Shown piece after piece: positions 15,439 to 21,939 of a stretch of 23,145 bases of DNA. The translations under genes and the position numbers were made by a program. The notes below the pieces were generated by a model. The model did not search any database. It was given only the letters and a program-made list of their open reading frames with translations, and was not told the origin of the DNA. The stretch lies in the NCBI GenBank assembly GCA_003157195.1, contig PMIU01000082.1, positions 1-23,145 on the forward strand, written 5' to 3'. How positions within the stretch are numbered: position 1 is the first letter of the stretch; each line of letters opens with the position of its first letter. Source of the stretch: Candidatus Nomurabacteria bacterium. Its GTDB lineage: Bacteria > Patescibacteriota > Minisyncoccia > Phycocordibacterales > UBA9973.

Positions 15439-15467
15439 ATTATACAGCTGTTAAGATAGTCTGTCAA
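15439..15467 (-). promoter_or_regulatory. Consensus sigma-70 promoter
   Basis: On the minus strand TTGACA (15467-15462), a 17-nt spacer and TATAAT (15444-15439): a perfect match at the optimal spacing. Predicted +1 is near 15432, about 96 nt before ATG 15336. It drives the DUF5663-like / 746-residue protein operon. Confidence 0.88.
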
Positions 15468-15468
15468 T

Positions 15469-15516
15469 CCCATTAGAGACCGCGAGGTTTCGCAGCGACC
15501 CTCTGCCTCTAACGGG
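15469..15516. repeat. Hairpin repeat upstream of divergent units
   Basis: CCCATTAGAG (15469-15478) pairs with CTCTAACGGG (15507-15516); the one non-Watson-Crick position is A-C on the plus strand and G-U on the minus strand. An inner hairpin GCGA-GGTT-TCGC is also present. It lies directly upstream of the minus-strand -35 box. It is GC-rich, and looks like another dispersed repeat or a boundary element. A T-run follows on the plus strand, so a weak terminator is possible. Confidence 0.45.
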
Positions 15517-15561
15517 ATCAAATTTTTCTATGAGGGCCTGCCCAGTACCGAGCTTTGCTCT

Positions 15562-15733
15562 GGTTCTGGGTTATCCACACCCTCCCCTTGCCAGATTGAC
15601 TTTTGGCTGTTTTTGCGCTATTCTGTTCCCGTACCCAGAAGTAGAGGAAACCTCACTACTGGGCAAAGCCCTGAGGAGAAGTCCGGTACGAATTGACCGA
15701 AAGATGGAGCCGACAGTAACCTTCGTGAGAACC
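15562..15733 (+). ncRNA. Cyclic-di-AMP riboswitch (ydaO/yuaA class)
   Basis: The conserved core is recognisable in order: GTTATCC near the 5' end (15568-15576 region), GAGGAAACC (15643-15651), a GGGC-AAA-GCCC hairpin (15661-15671), GAGGAGAAGTCC (15673-15684), a small GGT...ACC hairpin, and GGAGCCGACAGTAACC (15706-15721), which corresponds to the near-invariant CCGACAGCUAACC of the ydaO/yuaA riboswitch (Rfam RF00379). The closing P1 helix is GGTTCT (15562-15567) with AGAACC (15728-15733). This class binds c-di-AMP and often precedes LysM and peptidase genes of cell-wall turnover, exactly the type of gene that follows. Downstream hairpins (GCAGAA/TTCTGC at 15741-15772 and CCCTT/AAGGG at 15772-15788) could form the expression platform; no U-rich terminator is seen, so translational control is more likely. 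Assignment is by motif memory. Confidence 0.75.
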
Positions 15734-15856
15734 TTAGTTTGCAGAACTTAATAGGTCGTCCTGCGATTCTGCCCTTGTTTTATAAGGGTTGAGAAGGAAA
15801 TCTCGCGACATTTAGTTTGTTTTATAAAAAACTCAAATAAAATACTAAGATCCGTC

Positions 15857-17008
15857 TTGGCGCACTTCCTTCTGTTTGGGGTTCTTTTGGTACCCCTGCG
15901 GGTGGTGGAAGCAAACTTCCTTTCTTCCCTTTTTGTCGGCGATAGTGCCTATGCCGAAGGTGCCAATTCGGGCAAAGACGCAGTAAAAACCGAACAGCAC
16001 GACAGCAACTCTCAAAACCCTGAGCTTTCCCTGGAAGCCAGGGTTTCTTCTGCTTCGGTTTTGCAAAATAAACAAAGTAAGAGCGACCAGAAAAGCACCA
16101 AAAAAGACAGCACAACCAATACAAGTAATTTGATAGCAAGTGCAAGCCAAAGTCCTAATATCGTTGCCGACAACGCTATCCAGCCGGCGACGGGCCCGAT
16201 GGGCGTCTCGGACGGCACAGACGCTCCTTCCCCTTCTGTGAATGACACAAGTGTCTATGTGGTTCGGGCCGGAGATTCCATTTCTCAAATAGCTGATATG
16301 TTTGGCGTTTCGGTCAATACTATCCTGACTGCCAACAACATGAAAAAGGGAGACAAGCTGACCCCCGGAGACGTGCTTCTGATTCTACCTATTTCCGGCA
16401 TTGAATATACGGTTAAAGCAAAAGATTCCCTTCAAAGCATTGCTAAGCTTTATAAAGTTAATATAAATGACATTGTTCAAAATAACGACATTGCTCTGAA
16501 TACTCCACTCGTTGTTGGCGACACGCTTATCATTCCAAACGCTGAAGTTTCCCAGGAAAATGACAAACCTATCCCTGCCAAAGACCTGGGCGCAAGTATA
16601 GCCAAAGACAAACAATATTACGTAGAGCACCCTGTGCAGAACCTCGCCGGATACTTTATCGACCCTGTTCCGGGGTACAGATTGAGCCAAGGTATTCATG
16701 ACAAAAACGCGGTGGACTTGGCGATAGCCAAAGGGACTCCGATTCATGCCGCAGCTGCCGGCGTAGTTCTCCTTGCCAGAGGCGGATACAATGGCGGATT
16801 CGGCAATGTTGTAATCATCAACCATCCGAACGGCACGCAAACCGTTTATGCTCACCAATCAAAACTGGCCACTCACACCGGAGACCAAGTCTATCAGGGT
16901 GAAGTTATCGGCTATGTCGGTTCTACCGGCCACTCCACCGGCCCTCACCTACACTTTGAAGTTCATGGAGCGCAAAATCCCGGCGCAGATGATTCTTGGA
17001 AATACTAA
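15857..17008 (+). CDS. LysM-LysM-M23 peptidoglycan hydrolase
   Basis: 383 residues from TTG 15857, but the frame is open back to 15755 and the upstream codons give a basic stretch (KNSNKILRSV) just before the hydrophobic helix AHFLLFGVLLVPL, so the true start is probably upstream at a non-AUG codon. A Ser/Thr-rich linker (about 45-130) is followed by LysM 1 (YVVRAGDSISQIADMFGV, about 134-178), LysM 2 (YTVKAKDSLQSIAKLYKV, about 184-227) and an M23 domain (about 270-383). Zinc ligands are visible: H281 and D287 (IHDKNAVDLA), and HLHF (364-367), with H333 as the likely catalytic His. Family members cut peptide cross-links of peptidoglycan outside the membrane. It sits behind a c-di-AMP riboswitch. 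Its stop overlaps the stop of the convergent ZIP gene. Confidence 0.93.
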   Translation: MAHFLLFGVLLVPLRVVEANFLSSLFVGDSAYAEGANSGKDAVKTEQHDSNSQNPELSLEARVSSASVLQNKQSKSDQKSTKKDSTTNTSNLIASASQSPNIVADNAIQPATGPMGVSDGTDAPSPSVNDTSVYVVRAGDSISQIADMFGVSVNTILTANNMKKGDKLTPGDVLLILPISGIEYTVKAKDSLQSIAKLYKVNINDIVQNNDIALNTPLVVGDTLIIPNAEVSQENDKPIPAKDLGASIAKDKQYYVEHPVQNLAGYFIDPVPGYRLSQGIHDKNAVDLAIAKGTPIHAAAAGVVLLARGGYNGGFGNVVIINHPNGTQTVYAHQSKLATHTGDQVYQGEVIGYVGSTGHSTGPHLHFEVHGAQNPGADDSWKY

Positions 17009-17757
17009 ATACTTGCCAAGTGTATCGCCCCATATAAAACTGCCACGCCTAAAACTGTGGCAAAAGTCGTCCACGCTGTCGGATGGCTATGATGGCTCTC
17101 CGGCAAGAGGTCCGACGCTCCAATATACAGGAAAAACCCTGCAAAAATGGCCAGAATTACGCCTAAGGTTGTTTCCGAAACGGAAAAAAATAAAGTAGAA
17201 ATTACTCCCAAAACCGGCGCGAACGCATCAATTAAAAGCCATTTAAAGGCTTGTCTGCGTGTGCCGGAATTCTTCAATATCATATTGACGGTATTTATGC
17301 CGTCGGAGAAATCGTGCACTAGCACTGCCGTCGCCACTATCACTCCCACAGCCGCGGACACCTGAAAAGCCAAACCCATGGCCACGCCGTCGAGCAAACT
17401 GTGAGCAGACAAACTTCCAGCTCCCAATATTCCCCTTTCGTTTATTTTTCTTGCGGCGCCTTCTTCCTGGTCGTGCGAATGAAAGAAAACAAATCTGTCT
17501 AAAATTGTATAAACAATAAAGCCTAGGGCAACGACAGAAGTGATGTATGAAATACTATAATTCGCGCTACCGAGGTTTATAGCTTCCGGCAATAAATCGA
17601 AAAAGGCGACACCGATGATTGCTCCGGCCGAGAAGCCTAAAATCAAATGCAGTTTATCTTTGAAACGCAAAGCAAACATTCCACCCAGAAAAGTGGAAAT
17701 CAACGCCGCGATACTTATCAAAATAATCATAGGGTGCCCCATTCGCGTCTCGGACAT
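17005..17757 (-). CDS. ZIP-family divalent metal transporter
   Basis: 250 residues from ATG 17757; a TTG at 17799 is part of the -35 box and is unlikely to be the start. About eight hydrophobic helices. Metal-site motifs of the ZIP family are visible in helix IV (AHSLLDGVAMGLAF) and helix V (HDFSDGINTV), plus SAGAIIGVAFFDLLPEA early on and DLLPESHHSHP near the C-terminus. ZIP proteins move Zn2+, and sometimes Fe2+ or Mn2+, into the cytoplasm; the metal cannot be fixed here. The gene converges with the LysM-M23 gene (stops overlap by 2 nt) and diverges from a Cys-rich small protein. A promoter with TTGGAA, 17 nt and TATACT predicts a leader of about 7 nt. Confidence 0.92.
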   Translation of the reverse strand: MSETRMGHPMIILISIAALISTFLGGMFALRFKDKLHLILGFSAGAIIGVAFFDLLPEAINLGSANYSISYITSVVALGFIVYTILDRFVFFHSHDQEEGAARKINERGILGAGSLSAHSLLDGVAMGLAFQVSAAVGVIVATAVLVHDFSDGINTVNMILKNSGTRRQAFKWLLIDAFAPVLGVISTLFFSVSETTLGVILAIFAGFFLYIGASDLLPESHHSHPTAWTTFATVLGVAVLYGAIHLASI

Positions 17758-17770
17758 GGGTATACCAAGC

Positions 17771-17799
17771 AGTATAAGCCTTTTTGGGAAATTTTCCAA
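17771..17799 (-). promoter_or_regulatory. Promoter of ZIP transporter gene
   Basis: TTGGAA (17799-17794), a 17-nt spacer and TATACT (17776-17771) on the minus strand. Predicted +1 at about 17764, 7 nt before ATG 17757. Confidence 0.65.
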
Positions 17800-17876
17800 G
17801 CCCTAAAGTGACCCACTCGCATAGGGTCAATTTCCAGATCAAATGCCGATTTTGGAGAAATTTATATTCATTTTAA

Positions 17877-17970
17877 GAGACAGTGTCTCATTTCAATTTC
17901 AAAAGATCCATATTTTATATACAAACAAGACAAATGAGACACTTTTGGCGGATTTCACCCTGTCTCATTT
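17877..17970. promoter_or_regulatory. Repeated GTCTCATTT operator-like sites
   Basis: GTCTCATTT occurs at 17885-17893 and 17962-17970, and its reverse complement AAATGAGAC at 17932-17940. The last two form an inverted pair with centres 30 bp apart (about three helical turns). The last copy lies between the -35 and -10 positions of the downstream gene. The first copy also forms the dyad GAGAC-AGT-GTCTC (17877-17889). They lie in the divergent region between the ZIP transporter and the Cys-rich protein. Confidence 0.55.
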
Positions 17971-17974
17971 AGTG

Positions 17975-17980
17975 TATAAT
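17975..17980 (+). promoter_or_regulatory. -10 box, leaderless start of Cys-rich gene
   Basis: TATAAT at 17975-17980, then six bases (TCAACA) and ATG 17987, so +1 is expected on the A of the start codon. No strong -35 is seen; one operator-like copy overlaps the spacer. Confidence 0.6.
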
Positions 17981-17986
17981 TCAACA

Positions 17987-18370
17987 ATGCAAGAAAAAAA
18001 TAATAACTTAATGGGATCAGTAAAAGTATTTTGTCCGGGATGTAAACGAATTTCCAAGATGGATTCAGAAAAAATATATAATATTGGCATAGAGGATTTT
18101 GATTTTGTCGTAAACGGAAAATGCAAAAATTCAGCTTGCCAATTAACCATAAATGAGCATGTTTGGACTGAAACTGGGGCTGACGGAGAAAAGAGACTGT
18201 GCATCGGAAATAGAGATAATATTGACCATCCTGTTGCCACAGCAAGTGGTGTTTTTACGACAAATGGCAAACTTGATGAAAATAAGGTCAAAAAACTTTT
18301 TACGCTTAAAAATATCCAAGAAATTAAACCGAAAATCATAAATTCAAAGCATTCTGCTTCAAGGCTGTAA
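17987..18370 (+). CDS. Small protein with a CxxC Cys cluster
   Basis: 127 residues from ATG 17987, chosen because the -10 box TATAAT lies 6 nt upstream; a longer frame from 17843 would place the promoter inside the gene. The N-terminal half has two Cys pairs, FCPGCKRIS and GKCKNSACQLT, spaced like a four-Cys zinc ribbon, with ENEHVW-type sequence (INEHVWTETG) after them. The second half is hydrophilic and Lys-rich. No family is recognised. A metal-binding or nucleic-acid-binding role is plausible, and the divergent neighbour is a metal importer, but no functional link is shown. The gene precedes the phage module by about 240 bp. Confidence 0.65.
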   Translation: MQEKNNNLMGSVKVFCPGCKRISKMDSEKIYNIGIEDFDFVVNGKCKNSACQLTINEHVWTETGADGEKRLCIGNRDNIDHPVATASGVFTTNGKLDENKVKKLFTLKNIQEIKPKIINSKHSASRL

Positions 18371-18388
18371 ATTAATCCACAGCGTAAT

Positions 18389-18416
18389 TTGCAAAAAATT
18401 TATAGAGTAATATAAT
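18389..18416 (+). promoter_or_regulatory. Promoter of methyltransferase-terminase operon
   Basis: TTGCAA (18389-18394), a 16-nt spacer and TATAAT (18411-18416). Predicted +1 near 18423, giving a structured leader of about 185 nt before ATG 18609. Confidence 0.65.
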
Positions 18417-18466
18417 TCAGATATAAGTTAATAAAGTTTTTGTGGTATTGATATTTGGATAACGAG

Positions 18467-18573
18467 TTCCTTGGTTCGCCGGGGAAACATGAAGCCGTTT
18501 ATCAATGATGCTAATAACCGAAAGGTTGGCATTATTGATAAGCGGCTTTTTTCGTTGGTCGATGAAAAAGCCG
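18467..18573 (+). promoter_or_regulatory. Structured leader with competing hairpins
   Basis: Three elements lie in order. A UUCG hairpin: TTCCTTGG (18467-18474) with CCGGGGAA (18479-18486). A 20-bp stem: AAGCCGTTTATCAATGATGC (18492-18511) with its partner at 18529-18548, two G-U pairs, topped by AACC-GAAA-GGTT and followed by a T-run. Then CGGCTTTTT (18543-18551) can pair instead with AAAAAGCCG (18565-18573). The middle strand cannot be in both helices, and the last strand partly copies the first (GCCGTTT...ATCA). This is the layout of a transcription attenuator or riboswitch expression platform. No leader peptide is evident. The ligand or trigger is unknown. Confidence 0.6.
18492..18552 (+). 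terminator. Long-stem terminator-like hairpin
   Basis: A 20-bp continuous stem with an inner GAAA-capped hairpin and a TTTTTT tract (18547-18552). If formed, it should stop transcription before the methyltransferase gene; it is one of the two alternative folds of the leader. Confidence 0.6.
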
Positions 18574-18608
18574 TTTTATTATCAAACTAATTAATTAAAA
18601 TAAAAAAT

Positions 18609-19943
18609 ATGAATAACATTAATAAAAATCTAAAAGTTGTGTATGTTCCTATTAGTGAAATTAAAAAGTCCGAGTATAATCCTCGGAAGCAATCAAAAGA
18701 TGCCGAGGATCAACTTACGGAATCTATAACTAAATTCGGAATTGTCGATCCGGTAGTTTTAAACGACGCTCCGGATCGTAAAAATATCCTCATTGGAGGT
18801 CATTTCAGGGCAGTTGTCGCAGAGAAATTAAATTATACAGAAATACCTGCCGTCTATGTCACCATCTCCGATATTGAAAAAGAAAAGGAACTCAATATTC
18901 GTTTAAATAAAAATGTTGGGGAATTTGATTTGAATCTCCTTGCCCAGTTTGATGAAAAATTCTTGGCGGGCATCGGATTTTCAAGCGAAGAAATCGACGA
19001 GATTTTTCCAACCGAAGAAAATCCGGAAGTTTTTGACCTCCAAAAAGAATTAGATAAATTGGATATCAAAAATATAAACATCAAAAAGGGCGATAGATTT
19101 AAGTTCGAGGATCACGGGATTGTGATGTGTGGCAATAGTATGGAAGAAGCCGACATGCTTACCCTTATGGATGGCGAGAAGGCCGATCTGTGCCTGACCG
19201 ATCCTCCTTATTTACTAAATTATTTAGTCGGCAAGAAAAAGCACGGTGAGACAACTCAGGGTTTTGGTCTAAAACGTGATCGCACCTATCTCGGCACTGA
19301 AACATTACCGGACAACTTCACTGAACTTTGGATGGCTAATGTAAATAAAGTACAGAAGCCGGATTTTTCAATCATCATCTTTGAGAATCCAAAAAATCTA
19401 CGAACGATTTGGAATGAGTTGGAAAAATATTGGAAATATCGAAACACCATAATCTGGCATGTACCGAACAGAGTCCAAGGATTTAGCGCAAAATATAAAT
19501 TTTTCAACAAGAGCGACATCGCTGTCGTTGGAACTTCCGGCAAAGTTGAACTCAATATTGATCCAGAAAATGAACCGCTTTTCCAAGAAGAATATGAGAG
19601 TGCCTTATTTGCCACCGCTGGAAAACCAACATGGGAGGGATACGAAAAGGGTAAAAAAATTTGTCCCACTGATTTTATTGAGCACATTGCCGCAGATCAA
19701 AAAAGTTCCGGTCAGTCAATTATTTTTGGCACCAAGCCGCTTCCGGTTCTCATTCCTTACCTCAAAGTTTTAACGAAGCGTGGAGATCTGGTGCTCGAAC
19801 CCTTTGGCGGCAGTGGTAGTAGTGCTGCGGCCGCGATTAAACTTGGTCGAAAATTCCGTTTGATGGAAAAGTCCGAAATATATACGGCTGTAATTCTAAA
19901 TCGATTAACTAAATTAACGGGAATCAAGCCGATAAAAATATGA
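18609..19943 (+). CDS. ParB-domain / N6-adenine DNA methyltransferase fusion
   Basis: 444 residues. Residues about 9-125 are a ParB/Sulfiredoxin-like N-terminal domain (VPISEIKKSEYNPRKQSK, GIVDPVVLND, ILIGGHFRAVVAEKL with the GGHxR signature). Residues about 155-444 are a methyltransferase with the catalytic motif TDPPY (197-201) followed much later by the S-adenosylmethionine motif EPFGGSGSS (397-405); this order marks the beta class, and DPPY suggests N6-adenine methylation. Such ParB-MTase fusions are typical of phage and mobile elements, where they protect or mark phage DNA. No partner restriction enzyme is seen. Its stop overlaps the start of the small terminase (ATGA at 19940). It is expressed from a structured leader. 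Confidence 0.9.
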   Translation: MNNINKNLKVVYVPISEIKKSEYNPRKQSKDAEDQLTESITKFGIVDPVVLNDAPDRKNILIGGHFRAVVAEKLNYTEIPAVYVTISDIEKEKELNIRLNKNVGEFDLNLLAQFDEKFLAGIGFSSEEIDEIFPTEENPEVFDLQKELDKLDIKNINIKKGDRFKFEDHGIVMCGNSMEEADMLTLMDGEKADLCLTDPPYLLNYLVGKKKHGETTQGFGLKRDRTYLGTETLPDNFTELWMANVNKVQKPDFSIIIFENPKNLRTIWNELEKYWKYRNTIIWHVPNRVQGFSAKYKFFNKSDIAVVGTSGKVELNIDPENEPLFQEEYESALFATAGKPTWEGYEKGKKICPTDFIEHIAADQKSSGQSIIFGTKPLPVLIPYLKVLTKRGDLVLEPFGGSGSSAAAAIKLGRKFRLMEKSEIYTAVILNRLTKLTGIKPIKI

Positions 19944-20329
19944 AGGAAAATCTTAAAAAATTATTGCTTGAGAAACTTAAGACCACACCAATTATTCAAG
20001 CCGTTTGCAGTCAGACTGGCATAAGTCGTGCCACCTACTACCGCTGGATAAAAGATGAAAAGTTTAAGGAAAAAGTTGATAAGGCAATTTATGAAGGAAT
20101 TGAACTTGTAAACGATGTGGCGGAGGGTCAATTATTGGCGGAAATAAAAAATCGGAATCTGTCTGCGACAACTTACTGGCTTAAAAGCAGACATCCAGCC
20201 TATAAATCAAAAATCGATATTAATAATCATATTTCGCGCGATCTTCCGTTGTCACCAGAAGAAAACCAACTTCTTGATGAGGTGGTTAAAAAGATGACGG
20301 AAGAAACGAACAGTAAAGATGAAAAATAA
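19940..20329 (+). CDS. Small terminase-like HTH protein
   Basis: 129 residues. The N-terminal part contains a helix-turn-helix, PIIQAVCSQTGISRATYYRW (about 17-36), as in phage small terminase subunits that bind packaging sites and in related phBC6A51-type proteins. The middle part (VAEGQLLAEIKNRNLSATTYWLKSRHPAYK) is a common segment of these proteins, with LKxRxPxY. The charged C-terminus fits a contact with the large subunit. It overlaps the methyltransferase stop by 4 nt and the large-terminase start by 11 nt, so the three are translationally coupled. Function is supported mostly by the neighbour; a plain regulator remains possible. Confidence 0.75.
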   Translation: MKENLKKLLLEKLKTTPIIQAVCSQTGISRATYYRWIKDEKFKEKVDKAIYEGIELVNDVAEGQLLAEIKNRNLSATTYWLKSRHPAYKSKIDINNHISRDLPLSPEENQLLDEVVKKMTEETNSKDEK

Positions 20330-21848
20330 AATCAGAGAAACATTAACGATTGATGAAATTGTTAAAATTCCAAAATACAGAATTTCCGCTGTCCGAAAAA
20401 GTTTTATGCTGTTTATTAAAATCTACTTTGCCAAACAGCTGAGTTATCCATTCGCCGATTTTCACAGACAATGGATTAAGAATGCGGAAGATAAAAATAT
20501 TTCCACATTTCTGGTGGCTGGTTTTAGAAATTCAGGCAAGTCAACAATTCTTTCCGAGTTTTTCCCCATCTGGGCGATTATTGGAAAACTGGAAATAAAA
20601 AATATTCTAATCGTTACTCAAACCATGGCCAGAGCGGAACAGATTTTGAGAAACATTAAAATCAATTTTGAAAGTGGATTGTTGAAAAGAGATTTAGGGC
20701 CATTCAAAGAATCACCAGGCCCATGGAACTCGTACATAATTTACCTGCCGAAATATAATGCGTATATTCAGATTCTTTCTAATGACCAGAATCCTAGGGG
20801 GCTTAAAAATAATGAACGAAGACCGGAGCTGATTATCTGCGATGATATGGAAAGTCTTGATACAGTCAGAACGCAAGAATCCCGAGATAAACTATATACT
20901 TGGTTTAAGAGTGAGTTGATGCCTGCTGGAGCGGACTTTGCCAGATGTTTTTTTATTGGTACCCCGCTTCATGACGACTCGGTTTTTTCACGGCTGAAAA
21001 AAGAAATCGAGGATGGATTATTAACTGGGGTAGCAATGATGACTCCGATTATAGATAAAAATGACATACCCCTTTGGAACACTCGTCATAAAACGAAGGA
21101 AGCAGTTGAAGAGGAAAGATTGCGAAAAGGAATTCCTGAATATATTTGGAATATTGAATATTTGCTTGATACTTCAGCGGAAGAAAACCAAATTATCAAA
21201 TCGAGTCATATAAAATATTATGACCCAAGTATTCTCCGTAAAGGACGTCTTGTTGATCGATTCATTTCTGTTGATCCGGCGGCAACGGCTAATCCAAATT
21301 CCTGTGATAGTGGCATTGTTGTTCTTTCAGTCTGGGAAGATAATGGGCAAAGATTTATGTATGTTGACGCTGTCTACAAGAAACACGTTGAACATGTTGA
21401 GTTGGTCGCTTTTTTGGCTGGTCTTGCAAGAAGTTACGACCCATTAAGGTCATTGCCTGTCTATGTTGAAATCGTCGGATTTCAAGGCGCGATTGTAACC
21501 CTCCTGAAAAAAGAAGGCATTGATGCTAGAGAATTTCCTGTACATGGGAAAGGAAAAGCCGAGAGGTTGGTTGCTGTTTCAGCATTTATTGAAAGAGGTA
21601 TGGTGTTATTTCTAAAAAATGATGACCTTATTTCTCAATTAATTCATTTTGATCCTACAAGAAATAACGACTTGGTTGACGCGCTGACTCAGGCTATCCA
21701 AATTGCACAAAAACCAGAGTGTGGGGTTTTTCAGATTGTTAGAGAAGATCTTGAAAAGATGGGAATTAATAGAAATAATTATTTCGTTAATAAGCAACCG
21801 TCTAAATATAACTGGTATAAGATGGCCGGGGACCAGGGCGGGTGGTAA
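20319..21848 (+). CDS. Phage terminase large subunit
   Basis: 509 residues, full length. ATPase domain: Walker A AGFRNSGKST (67-76), Walker B LIICDDME (171-178), coupling motif FFIGTPLHDD (211-220). Nuclease domain of RNase H fold: SVDPAAT with D319, VEIVGFQ with E384, and FDPTRNNDLVDAL with the third Asp. It drives ATP-powered packaging of phage DNA into the procapsid and cuts the concatemer. The order small-large terminase matches tailed phages, but the expected portal, protease and capsid genes do not follow: within 100 bp the strand switches. It is therefore a remnant, a split module or a satellite. No frameshift or missing catalytic residue is visible, so the gene is not obviously decayed. 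Confidence 0.92.
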   Translation: MKNKIRETLTIDEIVKIPKYRISAVRKSFMLFIKIYFAKQLSYPFADFHRQWIKNAEDKNISTFLVAGFRNSGKSTILSEFFPIWAIIGKLEIKNILIVTQTMARAEQILRNIKINFESGLLKRDLGPFKESPGPWNSYIIYLPKYNAYIQILSNDQNPRGLKNNERRPELIICDDMESLDTVRTQESRDKLYTWFKSELMPAGADFARCFFIGTPLHDDSVFSRLKKEIEDGLLTGVAMMTPIIDKNDIPLWNTRHKTKEAVEEERLRKGIPEYIWNIEYLLDTSAEENQIIKSSHIKYYDPSILRKGRLVDRFISVDPAATANPNSCDSGIVVLSVWEDNGQRFMYVDAVYKKHVEHVELVAFLAGLARSYDPLRSLPVYVEIVGFQGAIVTLLKKEGIDAREFPVHGKGKAERLVAVSAFIERGMVLFLKNDDLISQLIHFDPTRNNDLVDALTQAIQIAQKPECGVFQIVREDLEKMGINRNNYFVNKQPSKYNWYKMAGDQGGW

Positions 21849-21851
21849 AAG

Positions 21852-21883
21852 GAACCTCAGGTTCACTGCACATGTGCAGTGAA
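21852..21883. repeat. Overlapping hairpin and 22-bp perfect palindrome
   Basis: GAACC-TCA-GGTTC (21852-21864) overlaps by three bases a perfect palindrome at 21862-21883 whose left half is TTCACTGCACA. It lies just after the large-terminase stop. The lack of a T-run makes a classic terminator unlikely; it may be a protein-binding site. Confidence 0.7.
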
Positions 21884-21911
21884 AAATATCTATATTTTAA
21901 AGCATATATTC

Positions 21912-21928
21912 GCTCCACTAGGTGGAGC
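21912..21928. repeat. Hairpin between converging operons
   Basis: GCTCCAC-TAG-GTGGAGC, a 7-bp perfect stem, 12 bp from the stop of the HNH gene. On the minus strand it would lie just after that gene, and may act as an mRNA 3'-end structure. Confidence 0.6.
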
Positions 21929-21939
21929 AACCGCTAAAA

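Noticed and set aside
15588..15619. Plus-strand promoter TTGACT-17-TATTCT
   Set aside because: It lies inside the predicted riboswitch between the P1 strand and the core; transcription from here would lose P1. Kept only as a remote alternative.
15640..15760. RNase P RNA, because GAGGAGAAGTCCGG resembles the conserved GAGGAAAGUCCGG and GCAGAACTTAAT resembles the 3' conserved region
   Set aside because: Only about 120 nt in total, no P4 complement (CCGGCUU), and the order of other motifs fits the c-di-AMP riboswitch much better.
17877..17970. Zur or Fur box
   Set aside because: GTCTCATTT does not match the usual AT-rich Zur or Fur palindromes, so no regulator name is given.
17843..17986. Upstream extension of the Cys-rich gene to 17843
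   Set aside because: It would cover the operator repeats and the TATAAT box, and its residues look like translated non-coding sequence.
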